NCBI RefSeq assembly: GCF_000003815.2
Contig: NC_049997.1
Location: 5,468,776-5,532,775, forward strand
DNA: 64,000 bases
From: Branchiostoma floridae
Lineage: Eukaryota > Chordata > Leptocardii > Amphioxiformes > Branchiostomatidae
Reading direction: 5' to 3'
This document shows, piece by piece, positions 43,701 to 52,068 of the stretch. Under the pieces are notes generated by a model. It had not been told where the DNA came from. It saw only the letters and a program-made list of their open reading frames with translations, and did no database searches. Position numbers and translations under genes: made by a program. Within the stretch, counting starts at the first letter, position 1; each line of letters opens with the position of its first letter.

Positions 43701-45901
43701 GGCAAGCCTTGATCATTTCAAAATGTGGAAATTGCAGGAATAAAGCCTGACCAATACTGGAAAAGGCCCTTTTTAGTTTGGTTTGCAGTTAACGTTGTTA
43801 CCTGCATGTATGCAGGTATGGTTTTGATGCTGGTGGAAACTTTTCGGTAGCCGGGGATGTAGGGCGCTGTATCTCGTGAACGGATGGTGCGAGCACGACG
43901 ATTTTTGGTACGTGGGTTGGGGGTGGTAGCCTGACACTCAGGTATGATTTTGGGCCTCTTGGCGCTTGACCTTGACATTGAAGGTGGCATTTTTGGTGTT
44001 TTGGGGGCACTTTTGGCGCTGTGTGTCCGGAACGATACGCGCGATTGCGACGATTTTTGGTGCATGGGTGGGGGGTTGTTGCCTGTTGCCTAGGATTGAC
44101 TTTGGGCCTTGTCGCGTTTGAACTTGACCCGGCAGGTCGAATTTTGTGTCCGGGAGGGGTGTTTCCGGAGTTATATCTTCTGAACGGCTGGTGCTGGCGC
44201 GATGATATTTGGCACATGTGTCGGCGGTGGCTGAATAATGCTCAATTTTGATTTTGGCGCCCTTGGTGCTTGAACTTGACATTTTAGGTTACCTTTTGTG
44301 CGGGCACGGGGCGTGCGCTGTATCTCCGGAACGCAAGGTGCCATTGTGTTGCCATTTGGTACGTGAGTTGTTTGTGGTGTCCTGGTGGTCAGGTTTGATT
44401 TTGGGCCTCCTAGTGCTTGAACTTGATACTGTATAGGTTGACCCTGTTTTAGTGTGGTTGGGGCATCCTCCCAATATCTGCTTGGTTTTAAAAACAGATT
44501 ATGGTTGGGTGTAGAACCATCATCTGGCCTGGGCCACCTTCAATTTATCAGGTTACTTAGTGGCACTGACAGTTTGCCAGATGACGGGAGTGTGCCAGAT
44601 TATATATCTGTTGGTCAGGTATAATTGGAGTTTGCTTATTACTCTTTGTGGTGTTTCTAGAGCTGTATAGTACTGAGTTTTAAGTTCCGGTACAAGTTCC
44701 TTTACCCTGTTGGCAATCATGTTTGTACTTGAACTTAAACAGAAGAAGATGCAATTTTCTAATGTGGAGGAGAACTGTATAGAGTGTGGGCATAAGAGAA
44801 AGGTATACACTGTATGATTTGTCCTGTGTTTCTTTTTGTTTCTTTGGTAATGCCATTTCCATACTGTATACAGGTAATTTGTTGTTTTGGGCTAGTCATA
44901 TTCGCTTGGTTTTTGGGCCTGCTTAATCTATGGTACAGGCAGGGTTAAGTGGTGGAGGCTTAGCTTTGTTCTGTTTTAAATTCAGTATCGTTTGTTGCAT
45001 TTTGTCGCGGCAAATATATGATGAAATTCCCCTTCTAAGCAACTGCTCATTGGTTTGTGGGGATGTTTGCTGGGTGTTTGCTTTGACTACAACAGCTTCT
45101 GAACTTTTCAAAGCTTCCATTGCCAGCAGCTTGCCATCTATAAATGGGATTGACAAGGACATTTTTCATAGTAAATTATGCTGTTAAATTTGGCTTAGAT
45201 ACTACAGGAGATTTAGGTTTGGGTTGGATGGATTGAATGAAAATATCATACCACCCTGGGGACAAACTGTTGCTGCTGCATGGGGGCTACCACTATTCAT
45301 GTTGTCTAATGTCTATGGAACTACAGATAAAAGTATCATTGGTCAAATTATGCGAGTAACATTCCGATGTCAAGTGAATAACACCCCAGAAATAAATCTT
45401 TAATGAATATCATTGGAAGAACACAAACCAAGGAGACTTAGCAGCTGCATTAGGTCAGTACATTGAAATAGGAAGATATTAGTATATCATGTGACAGAGT
45501 AACTACATGTGCATGGGCCATCTGAGACAAAAAAAGGTAGCGTCTCAACAACTTCAAAGTACTGTGGTTGGTTACATACTTAAGAAATCCAAAATAAGTA
45601 ATGTTCATTTGGAATTTCAGAGTCAGACTTTTGCATGGTGCACAACCAACACAGTAAAAAGCTCATTTTTCCAACCACGTACCACAGACAAAAAGGCAAA
45701 AATACACAATAGGTCTACAGAAACCCAATACATTTCATGCAGGCCTGAGGTCTACGAACTCTTGTTGGTCTATTCTTCTTTCAGACTTTGAGGTTTACAT
45801 CTAACCTACAGTAACTGTTATAATTACCTTCGCCAAGAAGGTTATATTTACCTCCATTTACCTCCATGAAAAATGGAGGTATAGTTTTCAGTGTGTCTGT
45901 C

Positions 45902-45951
<50 letters not shown>

Positions 45952-48900
45952 TGTTTCCGGATATTTGTGGACATCATAACTTGAGAACCTCTTGATGGAC
46001 TACGATGATATTTGGTATGTGGGCAGGGGTTGGGAAGACGAAGGTCAAGGTCAATTTTGGGCCCCCTGGTGTGTGACCTTGGTACTGCAGCAGAACATCA
46101 ATTTTTTTGTATCTTTTCAACTGGACATGCTATGGTCTTGATTTCTTGGTGGCAGATACCTTTTGATGTAAGGAAGAAGTGGTGTTAGTTTGGGCCCCCT
46201 AGCAGCTTGTGCTGAAACTGCAGGAGCATTTTTGTCAAAATCTTCCAAGAAGCATAATGGACCATAGGAATGATATTTCGTATGCAGGTACCTGTGGCAG
46301 AGATGTACATAATGAAGTCAAAATTATGCAAATTTGGACTTAATTTGCATACTTAATGAGGAAAATCTATCTTTACAGTGTTTCCCAATATAGGACTCAA
46401 ATACATGTTACATATGTAGTTTGTGGCAGGCGGAAGTTAAGCAGATACTAATTATGCTAATAAATTCCTAATTTGCATAATTGATTTGAAAGTGTCCTAA
46501 TTCTTCTTAGTACGTGCAGTAAATGATAGGGCTGTGAACACTCTGACCTGTGTACGTTAGTGAAAGGTGTACAAGCATAAATTATGCAAATGTGAAAGTC
46601 ATTTGCATAATCAGAATATTTTTTCGGTAGTGTTTGTTTGTAGAAAAGCGCCATAACTCGAGAATGCGTGCATGGATTGTATTGATATTCGGTATGTGGG
46701 TAGGTCTTGATGAGTCCTGGGTACAATTAGCAACTTGTGACGGTACTGCAGTGGACTATCGGGTTTGATATCTCGAGTTCTGGACATGCTGTGGTTATGA
46801 TCTTTGAGTGGTAGACTATTGGGGCAGAGAATAAGTGGTATAGGTTTGGGCCCCCTAGCAGCTTGTTTTGGCAGGGGCCGGTTAACTGTCAGACTTTGAA
46901 AGGGAATAACTTCAGAAGAGGTTGACAGATCGTCATGGTTTTTGGTATGTAAATAGATTAAGTGGTGCTTAATATAATCTGATAGAAATTATACAAATCA
47001 AAATCTAATTTGCATAATTGATAAGGAAATTGTCTAAACCCACTCTCAGACTGTTCCACTGTAGGACGATTTTGCAAGATGTGATATTTGTAACTGAGAA
47101 AGAGAAGAATGATAATAGATGCATTTTATGCAAATATAGACCTAATTTGCATAATTATTGAGAAAATGCTATAACCCCACTGTGGTAAATGACAGGGATT
47201 TCTTACTTATGGCATTTGGAGTTATGTACATAATCATGCAAGTGAGGAGCTAATTTGCATAAATTATCAGAAAATGTGAATGAACTATTCTTTGTAAGGG
47301 GACGTCACTAATGGATTTTTAAATAAAGTCTCAAGTCTCTTAGCATAGATTGTGTATGTCTATCATTTGGAAGGAAGAGATGATTGAGGCAAATTGAAAG
47401 CTATAACTTGATAATCATCATTCTATGATTTTGCATTTCTGTGTTATCATTATGAAATATCCATTGCTGTATGAATTCAAAGATGACCAACAGACTCCAG
47501 ACCCACCTGATGACACAGATGTCCCACCAGATGACACAGATGTCCCACCTGATGACACAGATGTCCCACCTGATGACACAGATGTCCCACCTGATCACAC
47601 AGATGTCCCACCTGATGACACAGATGTCCCACCTGATGACACAGATATCCCACCAGATGACACAGATGTCCCACCTGATGACACAGATGTCCCACCTGAT
47701 GACACAGATGTCCCACCTGATGACACAGATGTCCCACCTGATGACACAGATGTCCCACCTGATGACACAGATGTCCCACCTGATGACACAGATGTCCCAT
47801 CTGATGACACAGATGTCCCACCAGAGATATCAGAACTGGCCTCACTGGACATCAGGGAACTGGAACAGCTGATGGAACAGCCCAGGAAGAGAACTTTCTC
47901 TGTAGTGTCATCAGGGTACCATACAGGCACTCCTGGATCAGGACCCAGCAGACCTCACTCACCTACAGGTATGGTAATGATATCTTTAAATTGGCATTCA
48001 CTATGTACTAATTTGCTACATCTAGATGGTAGTGTGGTAACATGCATTGGCATAATACCGGTAGTAAGACTTATACCGGTAGATTAGAAATACTGGAACT
48101 TAAAGAGATCTACACATGCAACAATAGTTATTTCTGAGCTGTGCACACTTCAGACATCTAGGTGTCCAATACACCATTTACAAAGCATCGATAACAATGC
48201 ATTAGAAGACAACAAGGCCAAAAGTTTTCAGTATACTTTTTTTTTAAATTTCGGGGTAGGCAGCTCGTCGTGGGACGAACACACTGTCACATTCATTGCC
48301 AAATTTATATAGATCATAATTACACATGCTCACGGCACAAGACGAACATGATTCAACAACAATCTTGAATTTCTGTTGGTGACCTACAACTCATGTAAAA
48401 GTGTGAAGAACCGTTGCATAATAGCCCGGATCTACGACTGAATGGGCAAAATTGAACGTACGCAGCCATTTTCCCGCCATTTTTATATCTACGCTAGCAG
48501 TGAAGTGTTACGTCATAGCGGTTGTGACGGACAGAAGTTAAATGAAAATTCTTGACAGTATACGTCCGTTTTCTCATGACATTTTGTATGCTCATGCAGG
48601 TTTATGTTTTATGCATTTACTGACAGAAAAGGAAGGAACATCAGAGGATGTATAATGTACATAGCGGCAGTTAATTGTGCCGTGTTTCTTCCTACCGGTA
48701 TTTTGTACCCCCTCCCAACCACGCGCCCTTTCGCCGTGTAATTCCTCGGCGTGTTACAATTACAATATTACGCTTTTAGCAGGGCAAGAGTGGCAGAAAA
48801 GTTACACAGAAGAAGTGGCAAGGGTAACCTATAACAGCAACATGTAACTGGAGAAAATGATGCGTTGACAATTTGTCAAATCAGTATGGCTAGAGAAATC

Positions 48901-51099
48901 GTCGTAAACGTACCGGTATTATGATAATAGATGTTACAAACAGTCAGCTGCATTTTCTACAATGAAAAGAAACATGTCATGTTATGATGATGACATAACG
49001 CTAGTTCACCTTTATCCGCGGGGTATCCTATATCCGTTGTTCTTCAAAACAGGGTATTTTTAATAGGCACATCAAGCCGATGGGTAGTAGTTTTAACTGC
49101 AATATACTGAAAATATTGCAATTTGAAATTACTGTCCGTTGACGTGATATCCCCAAATACCCTGTTTTTAAAAGCAAAGGATATAGGTTACCCAACGGAT
49201 AAAGGTTAACTAGCGTTACATCATTGTAGATGTAAAATGAGGTACATTTGTATCTGCACCTTTCTGTTTCCCAGGAGAACTTTTACTTGCACAAAAAAAT
49301 AATCTGTGCAAAGGAGATCAGGAAAAATGAAATGAACAATTGAAGATGGTGGGAAATAGGTCATGAACAAAATGTGTGATTAAATAGCATGGATATATAA
49401 TTATCACTTTATATCATTTTTTGACTGTGACCTAATGCATTCAGACAGACTTGTGTAAACAAGAAATAAACAAGCACTGCCAGGTTATAATACTTAAACC
49501 CTTAATCTCTACCTGTCTTTCCTACAAGGTGAGCTTCAAACACAGGGCATGTTGAGGACCCTCCTTGCTAGACTGAATGCACCTGAAGTGATGAAAGACA
49601 AGGCACAACAGTTTGACCTGTACTGTGAGATAGGAGATCTCTATAGGACTAAACTACACAACTTACAGTCAGCTCTGCAGTATTACCAGTACATGCTAAA
49701 GTGTTCTCAAGAACTGTCAGATATCACAAAACAGGCGAAGGCCTACAGCAGACTAGGTCTGACATGTGACATGTTAGGCCTGCAACAGGAAGCATACAGG
49801 AACCATGAGAGAGCTCTGGCTATCTATAAAGTAGAAACCAGTAAAGAAATTGACATTTGTATAGCTTACAAAAACCTGGCCTCATCATTAGCACTGTCAG
49901 GTCAAGTGTCAGATGCAAAAAGTAACTATGAGTCAGCCTTGGCTGTTGCCATGGAGACAGGAAACAAGACTGAACAGATGGACATTTACTGTAAGCTGGG
50001 TGATTTACACAGAGAACAGCTACATGAACCACAGGTCTCACACAAGTACTACACAGAGATGTTGGCACTAGCCAGGGACTTGGGGAGGAAGGGCAAGGAG
50101 AGACAGGCTTACAACAGACTGGGACTGGCTTGTGATGACATGCAGGATTATGAGGCAGCTCTGGAGTGGCATCAGAAGAACCTGAAGATGTGCCAAGAAA
50201 GTGGAATCAAGACTAACCAGATAACAGCATATCAAAACATAGCTGATTCCTACAAGGTACTGGGTAAACTGGACCTGGCCAGATCTCACTATCAATCAGC
50301 AATGACCATCGCCATGGAGACAGGAAACAAGACTGAACAGATGGACATTTACTGTGAGCTGGGTGATTTACACAGGAAACAGCTACATGAACCACAGGTC
50401 TCACACAAGTACTACACAGAGATGTTGGCACTAGCCAGAGACTTGGGGAGGAAGGACTGGGAGAGGCTGGCTTACAACAGACTGGGACTGGCTTGTGATG
50501 ACATGCAGGATTATGAGGCAGCTCTGGAGTGGCATCAGATGGACCTGAAGATGAGACAAGAAAGTGGAGACAAGACTCAACAGATATCAGCACATCAAAA
50601 CATAGCTGGTTCCTACAAGGCACTGGGTAAACTGGACCTGGCCAGATCTCACTATCAATCAGCAATGGACATTGCAATGGAGACAGGAAACAAGACTGAA
50701 CAGATGGACATTTACTGTAAGCTGGGTAATTTACAAAGAAAACAGCTACATGAACCACAGGTCTCACACAAGTACTACACAGAGATGTTGGCACTAGCCA
50801 GGGACTTGGGGAGGAAGGACAAGGAGAGTCAGGCTTACAACAGACTGGGACTGGCTTGTGGGGACATGCAGGATTATGAGACAGCTCTAAAGTGGCATCA
50901 GATGGACCTTAAGATGAGAATAGAAAGTGGAGACAAGACTGAACAGATGGCAGCAAATCAAAACATAGCTGCTTCCTACAAGGCTCTGGGAAAACTGGAC
51001 CTGGCCAGATCTCACTATCAATCTGCAATGGACATCGCCATGGAGACAGGAAACAAACATCACAAGGAAAACATTGCTAAAATCCTGGCTTATCTGTAG
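34702..51099 (+). CDS. GT-B-like / TPR multidomain protein (gene span)
   Basis: Eight exons join without a stop: 34702-34747, 36397-37578, 40181-40267, 40731-40826, 41160-41645, 42406-42588, 47483-47968, 49529-51099. Their sum is 4137 bases, giving 1378 residues plus TAG. Every one of the seven introns is phase 1. Layout: short N-terminus (1-15); GT-B glycosyltransferase-like domain (16-409); Gln/Lys-rich linkers (410-470); a conserved middle domain (471-632) with a continuation (633-693); an acidic PPDDTDV linker (694-855); a TPR superhelix (856-1378). No signal peptide or membrane helix is seen, so it is probably cytosolic. GT4-like domains joined to TPRs are familiar among large families in amphioxus and cnidarians; whether they transfer sugar or serve as nucleotide-sugar sensors in immune signalling is not known to me. 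I give no gene symbol. Confidence 0.85.
35213..35445. mobile_element. Foldback MITE, copy 3
   Basis: Left TAACATTAGTTCACATTTAT, right CAGATAAAGGTGAACTTACG; middle words GATATCAAGTCAACGGATGG, CAATATCTAATATG and ACGGATATAGGTTACCCC match the other copies. Confidence 0.85.
35577..35614. repeat. Perfect 16-bp inverted repeat, 6-bp loop
   Basis: AAAAGTGTGCGGTTAT and its exact reverse complement ATAACCGCACACTTTT are separated by ATTAGA. It lies in a segment related to 13630-13685. Confidence 0.9.
36142..36303. mobile_element. GCCCCGCC foldback element
   Basis: The left arm GCCCCGCCTTATCATCGGTA..GAGATAATCCCTGGTCAGGT..GCGAT is inverted on the right as ATCGCACCCGACCAGGGATT..CACCATATACACC..AGGCGGGCC. 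About 50-bp arms around a spacer with a poly-T run. No coding capacity. Confidence 0.85.
36397..37578 (+). CDS. GT-like/TPR gene exon 2: GT-B glycosyltransferase-like domain
   Basis: A single 1182-base exon, phase 1 both sides, carries the whole domain. Residues 20-39 (VLLVHTEYGASKVGSSSINR) correspond to the first strand and loop that in related proteins reads SEYGxSKGGxSTxNR; here one loop glycine is Val and another Ser. IVGHADVTS and AKVLIICNDI follow. The C-terminal Rossmann half has VVLSIGRVNSVDNLKGHDLA and the family hallmark PSETEPFELVGLDAIAAGIP at residues 307-326. The GT4 E-x7-E pair is present as E311-x7-D319, a conservative change at the second acidic position. Fold assignment is firm; catalytic activity is uncertain because of these two changes. 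The ATG at 36570 is internal and not the start. Confidence 0.88.
37579..37891. other. Intron 2 of GT-like/TPR gene, first part
   Basis: Begins GTAAGT. No feature before the transposon at 37892. Confidence 0.6.
37892..39859. mobile_element. TAACAT..ACCGGTA transposon, long form
   Basis: The left end TAACATGCATTGGCATAATA followed by CTGGT is inverted at the right end (ACCGGTATTATGCTAATGGATGTTA). The copy at 48038-48936 has the same ends and shares 39004-39859 almost throughout, but lacks about 1 kb of this copy (about 37936-39003). I see no transposase, so even the long form looks non-autonomous. Inside it, 39705-39746 has splice-like borders in phase 1 on both sides (14 codons), which could allow exonisation. 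Confidence 0.8.
40181..40267 (+). CDS. GT-like/TPR gene exon 3
   Basis: 87 bases, phase 1 both sides, acceptor TTTTGGCATCCAG, donor GTAAGA. Encodes GAQYPSEVQRQSAAAPAGEN then NNIRELLIT (residues 410-438), a polar linker of no recognised fold. Confidence 0.68.
40268..40730. other. Intron 3 of GT-like/TPR gene
   Basis: AT-rich, no feature recognised. Confidence 0.6.
40731..40826 (+). CDS. GT-like/TPR gene exon 4
   Basis: 96 bases, phase 1 both sides. Encodes GSGTQQTGEVQSRKRGAEAG then EENDESRKVFRK (residues 439-470). The KRGAE..RKVFRK stretch is a basic/acidic linker and may include a nuclear-localisation-like SRKRGAE word (weak). Confidence 0.65.
40827..41159. other. Intron 4; LINE-tail-like 3' end
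   Basis: The final ~60 bp include GCAATAAAGTTCATTCATTC, resembling the retrotransposon tail at 8750-8780, which then doubles as the pyrimidine tract of the exon 5 acceptor (CATTCTCTTCCAG). Confidence 0.45.
41160..41645 (+). CDS. GT-like/TPR gene exon 5: conserved middle domain
   Basis: 486 bases, phase 1 both sides, residues 471-632. Starts GAPPPLPIVVEILAQVIPSV, then a helical Glu/Lys-rich part (TLYLLEQVKPEIKTMEDLL). The pattern GSLVFYLQCTDLSGLGELWF then KYKSGKLNDLLVGSL..LQQLCAESISVKTTINIEDF follows. I recognise this beta/alpha pattern (GSLxFxLxCxxLxxLxxLWxxYxSGxL, later L.TTI) from invertebrate NLR, death-domain and TPR proteins, where it resembles the N-terminal domain called TRADD-N. I am not certain of the database name. 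A role in protein association is inference. Confidence 0.75.
41816..42325 (-). mobile_element. tRNA-derived SINE (~500 bp)
   Basis: On the minus strand: an A-box-like TGGCGCAGCAGCAGG at about 42310-42296, then a perfect B box GGTTCGAATCC (plus-strand bases 42271-42261). A body follows with GGGAAAGGCACTTTACACGG, TCCTCACTATACTCAGGTGA and AAATGAGTACC, a type of core found in many animal SINEs, and finally a (TCAA)n tail at 41842-41816. It lies in intron 5, opposite to the host gene. It encodes no protein; frames at 41861-42140 are spurious. Confidence 0.82.
42406..42588 (+). CDS. GT-like/TPR gene exon 6
   Basis: 183 bases, phase 1 both sides, residues 633-693. Encodes GQHTPRLPQEYPLYQPHIHT, RSNVLDVLHLDDTNLTGSTV and ELTEDRQHYLIRTKVSQLKI. 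Probably a linker with a short beta-rich segment. No recognised fold. Confidence 0.72.
42640..43564 (+). mobile_element. Octamer-rich dispersed element, copy 3 (variant hairpin)
   Basis: Contains three clean inverted pairs of the form TTATGCAAATnnn..ATTTGCATAA (42847, 42962, 43090), the CCGCTAGGGGG motif twice (43250 and 43382), (GACA)n at 43493-43515, and a terminal hairpin ACCTTAGCCA..TGGCAAAGGT at 43542-43564 instead of ACCTCCAT..ATGGAGGT. Internal segments are themselves repeated (GTGACAAGTTTGAAAGTCCT twice). Confidence 0.75.
43860..44440. repeat. Diverged ~145-150 bp tandem repeat
   Basis: Four units each begin with TGTATCTCnnGAACG-like sequence (about 43868, 44018, 44171, 44310), then GATGATTTTTGGTACGTGGG-like sequence, then GATTTTGGGCCTCnTnGnGC and TTGAACTTGAC. 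Long minus-strand frames (44217-43798, 44282-43938) follow from this pattern. Confidence 0.75.
44441..45821. other. Intron 6: no exon supported
   Basis: A minus-strand frame 45162-44923 (includes GKLLAMEALKSSEAVVVKAN) has protein-like composition but no family match or splice context; it may be a fragment of a mobile element gene. Nothing else is evident. Confidence 0.35.
45826..47290 (-). mobile_element. Octamer-rich element(s), copy 4, reversed
   Basis: On the plus strand it opens with two hairpins in a row, ACCTTCGCCAAGAAGGTT (45826-45843) and ACCTCCATGAAAAATGGAGGT (45860-45880), then (GT)n at 45906-45948, and then the family phrases in reverse order: GATGATATTTGGTATGTGGG, TTTTGGGCCCCCT, CTAGCAGCTTG and ATGCAAAT..ATTTGCAT pairs at about 46326, 46452, 46577, 47129 and 47233. 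Its length suggests two nested or adjacent copies. Confidence 0.7.
47483..47968 (+). CDS. GT-like/TPR gene exon 7: acidic PPDDTDV linker
   Basis: Phase 1 both sides, 486 bases, residues 694-855. Fifteen seven-residue units of PPDDTDV (variants PPDHTDV, PPDDTDI, PSDDTDV) run from 47504 to 47818. The tail EISELASLDIRELEQLMEQP then RKRTFSVVSSGYHTGTPG looks like a helix followed by a basic/Ser-rich patch. The acceptor TTCAAAG at 47476-47482 has a poor pyrimidine tract, so the exact 5' border is the least certain in this gene. Frames in other phases of the repeat are shadows. Confidence 0.7.
47504..47818 (+). repeat. 21-bp coding minisatellite, 15 copies
   Basis: The unit CCACCTGATGACACAGATGT + C is repeated with very few differences (CCACCA for CCACCT, GATCAC for GATGAC, ATATCC for ATGTCC). 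As 21 is a multiple of three, all six frames stay open. Confidence 0.95.
48038..48936. mobile_element. TAACAT..ACCGGTA transposon, short form
   Basis: Ends TAACATGCATTGGCATAATA + CCGGTA and, inverted, TACCGGTATTATGATAATAG + ATGTTA. Matches 39004-39859 of the long form through most of its length, including CTTAAAGAGATCTACACATG and GTGACGGACNGAANTTAAAT. Confidence 0.82.
48996..49218. mobile_element. Foldback MITE, copy 4
   Basis: Left TAACGCTAGTTCACCTTTAT, right GATAAAGGTTAACTAGCGTTA. The arms are nearly complementary across the whole unit, the best preserved copy. Confidence 0.88.
49529..51099 (+). CDS. GT-like/TPR gene exon 8: TPR array
   Basis: Terminal exon, phase 1 entry after TTTCCTACAAG, TAG at 51097-51099; residues 856-1378. 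Tetratricopeptide repeats of about 40 residues: AYSRLGLTCDMLGLQQEAYR, AYKNLASSLALSGQVSDAKS and similar words show the W/L-G-Y-A-F-A-P spacing of TPRs of the kinesin-light-chain/LGN style. From 49951 onward sets of three TPRs recur every 121 residues (METGNKTEQMDIYC.. to ..LGKLDLARSHYQSA). The superhelix presumably binds partner proteins. Minus-strand frames of up to 193 codons opposite it are shadows of the repetition. Confidence 0.9.
49951..51060 (+). repeat. 363-bp coding repeats (three copies)
   Basis: ATGGAGACAGGAAACAAGAC begins at 49951, 50314 and 50677, and ATGGAGACAGGAAACAAACA at 51040, an exact 363-bp period (121 codons). Units are nearly identical over long stretches, far more alike than the first TPRs of the exon. 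Confidence 0.93.
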
Positions 51100-51595
51100 C
51101 AAGGCCTACAGAAATCTGAATACAAACTTACAAGACTGTAAAATTAGAGGGTGTAACACTTTGCAGCATATCCTTTATCTAAACAATAGGCTAAGCAGCT
51201 AAGTAGTTTTACAACACTCAGGTCATTAGAAAGTACAGTTTTTATCACTTTTTAAACCTACAGATAAAATGAAATTAAATGAGAATTGTACATTGTATGA
51301 CCTAACATGGACCTAAGAGTAAGACATATCTTGGAAAACACATGGTAAACTTCAATCACAGTTGCTATTTGTAGCACATACGAAAATATTCATTGTCAAT
51401 AATGTAACAGCTATTGTAACTTTGTGATGTAGAAAGTGTCTACAAAGTGCAAGGTTCCTATATATTGTGTATGTACTTGTAAATATTTCCAGATTGATTC
51501 AACATAATGCAATATTTCTATCATACTATCATATAGTGTATGACTGTATGTGCTAACATATATAGTGGTTTTATGTCATGGATGTAATCAAGACA
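51100..51595. other. 3' untranslated region, no terminator signal certain
   Basis: AT-rich. No canonical AATAAA was seen close to the stop codon; the transcript may end further on or use a variant signal. Confidence 0.35.
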
Positions 51596-51818
51596 TGTTA
51601 ATGATAGTTTGCCCTTATCATGGGGTAGCCTATGTCAGTTGTTTTAAAAATGCATGGTATTTGGGGATATCAAGTCAACAGACAGGGGTTTGAAATTGCA
51701 ATATTTTCAAAATACTGCAGTTTGAAACCACTGTTTGTCAACTTGATATCCTATTGATACTCTGCTTTGAAATACAACGGATATAGGTTAACCCACAAAT
51801 AAAGGTGAACAAATGTTA
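51596..51818. mobile_element. Foldback MITE, copy 5
   Basis: Contains GTTTGCCCTTATCATGGGGT, GATATCAAGTCAACAGACAG, CAAAATACTGCAGTTTGAAA and GATATAGGTTAACCCACAAA in the family order and ends AAAGGTGAACAAATGTTA. Confidence 0.82.
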
Positions 51819-52068
51819 TATGTTACATGCATCCGTTCTCCAGTACCCCATTGAAAAGCAATGTCATGCCACTGAGATACGCTACACTGGCTAAATTAAA
51901 CAGAAAGGATAAGTATCACAGTCTTTGCAGTGAATTACTTCAATATAACTCTCTGCTGGAGTCCAGATCAGTACTCTCTCTACCAATCACTTCCTAAGCG
52001 AAATGACAACTATTACTTTGACTATGTGGGTAATCAGGAATGAAAAGCTATGTTGACCCCTGGTGACC

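Noticed and set aside
43718-44282. Minus-strand Pro/Arg/Thr-rich frames of 114-139 codons
   Set aside because: They track the ~150-bp tandem repeat in different phases; composition reflects the repeat rather than a protein family.
50213-50794. 193-codon minus-strand frame (and similar at 49820-50068, 50068-50295)
   Set aside because: Each copy lies opposite the 363-bp TPR units and repeats with them; the sense strand has clear TPR protein.
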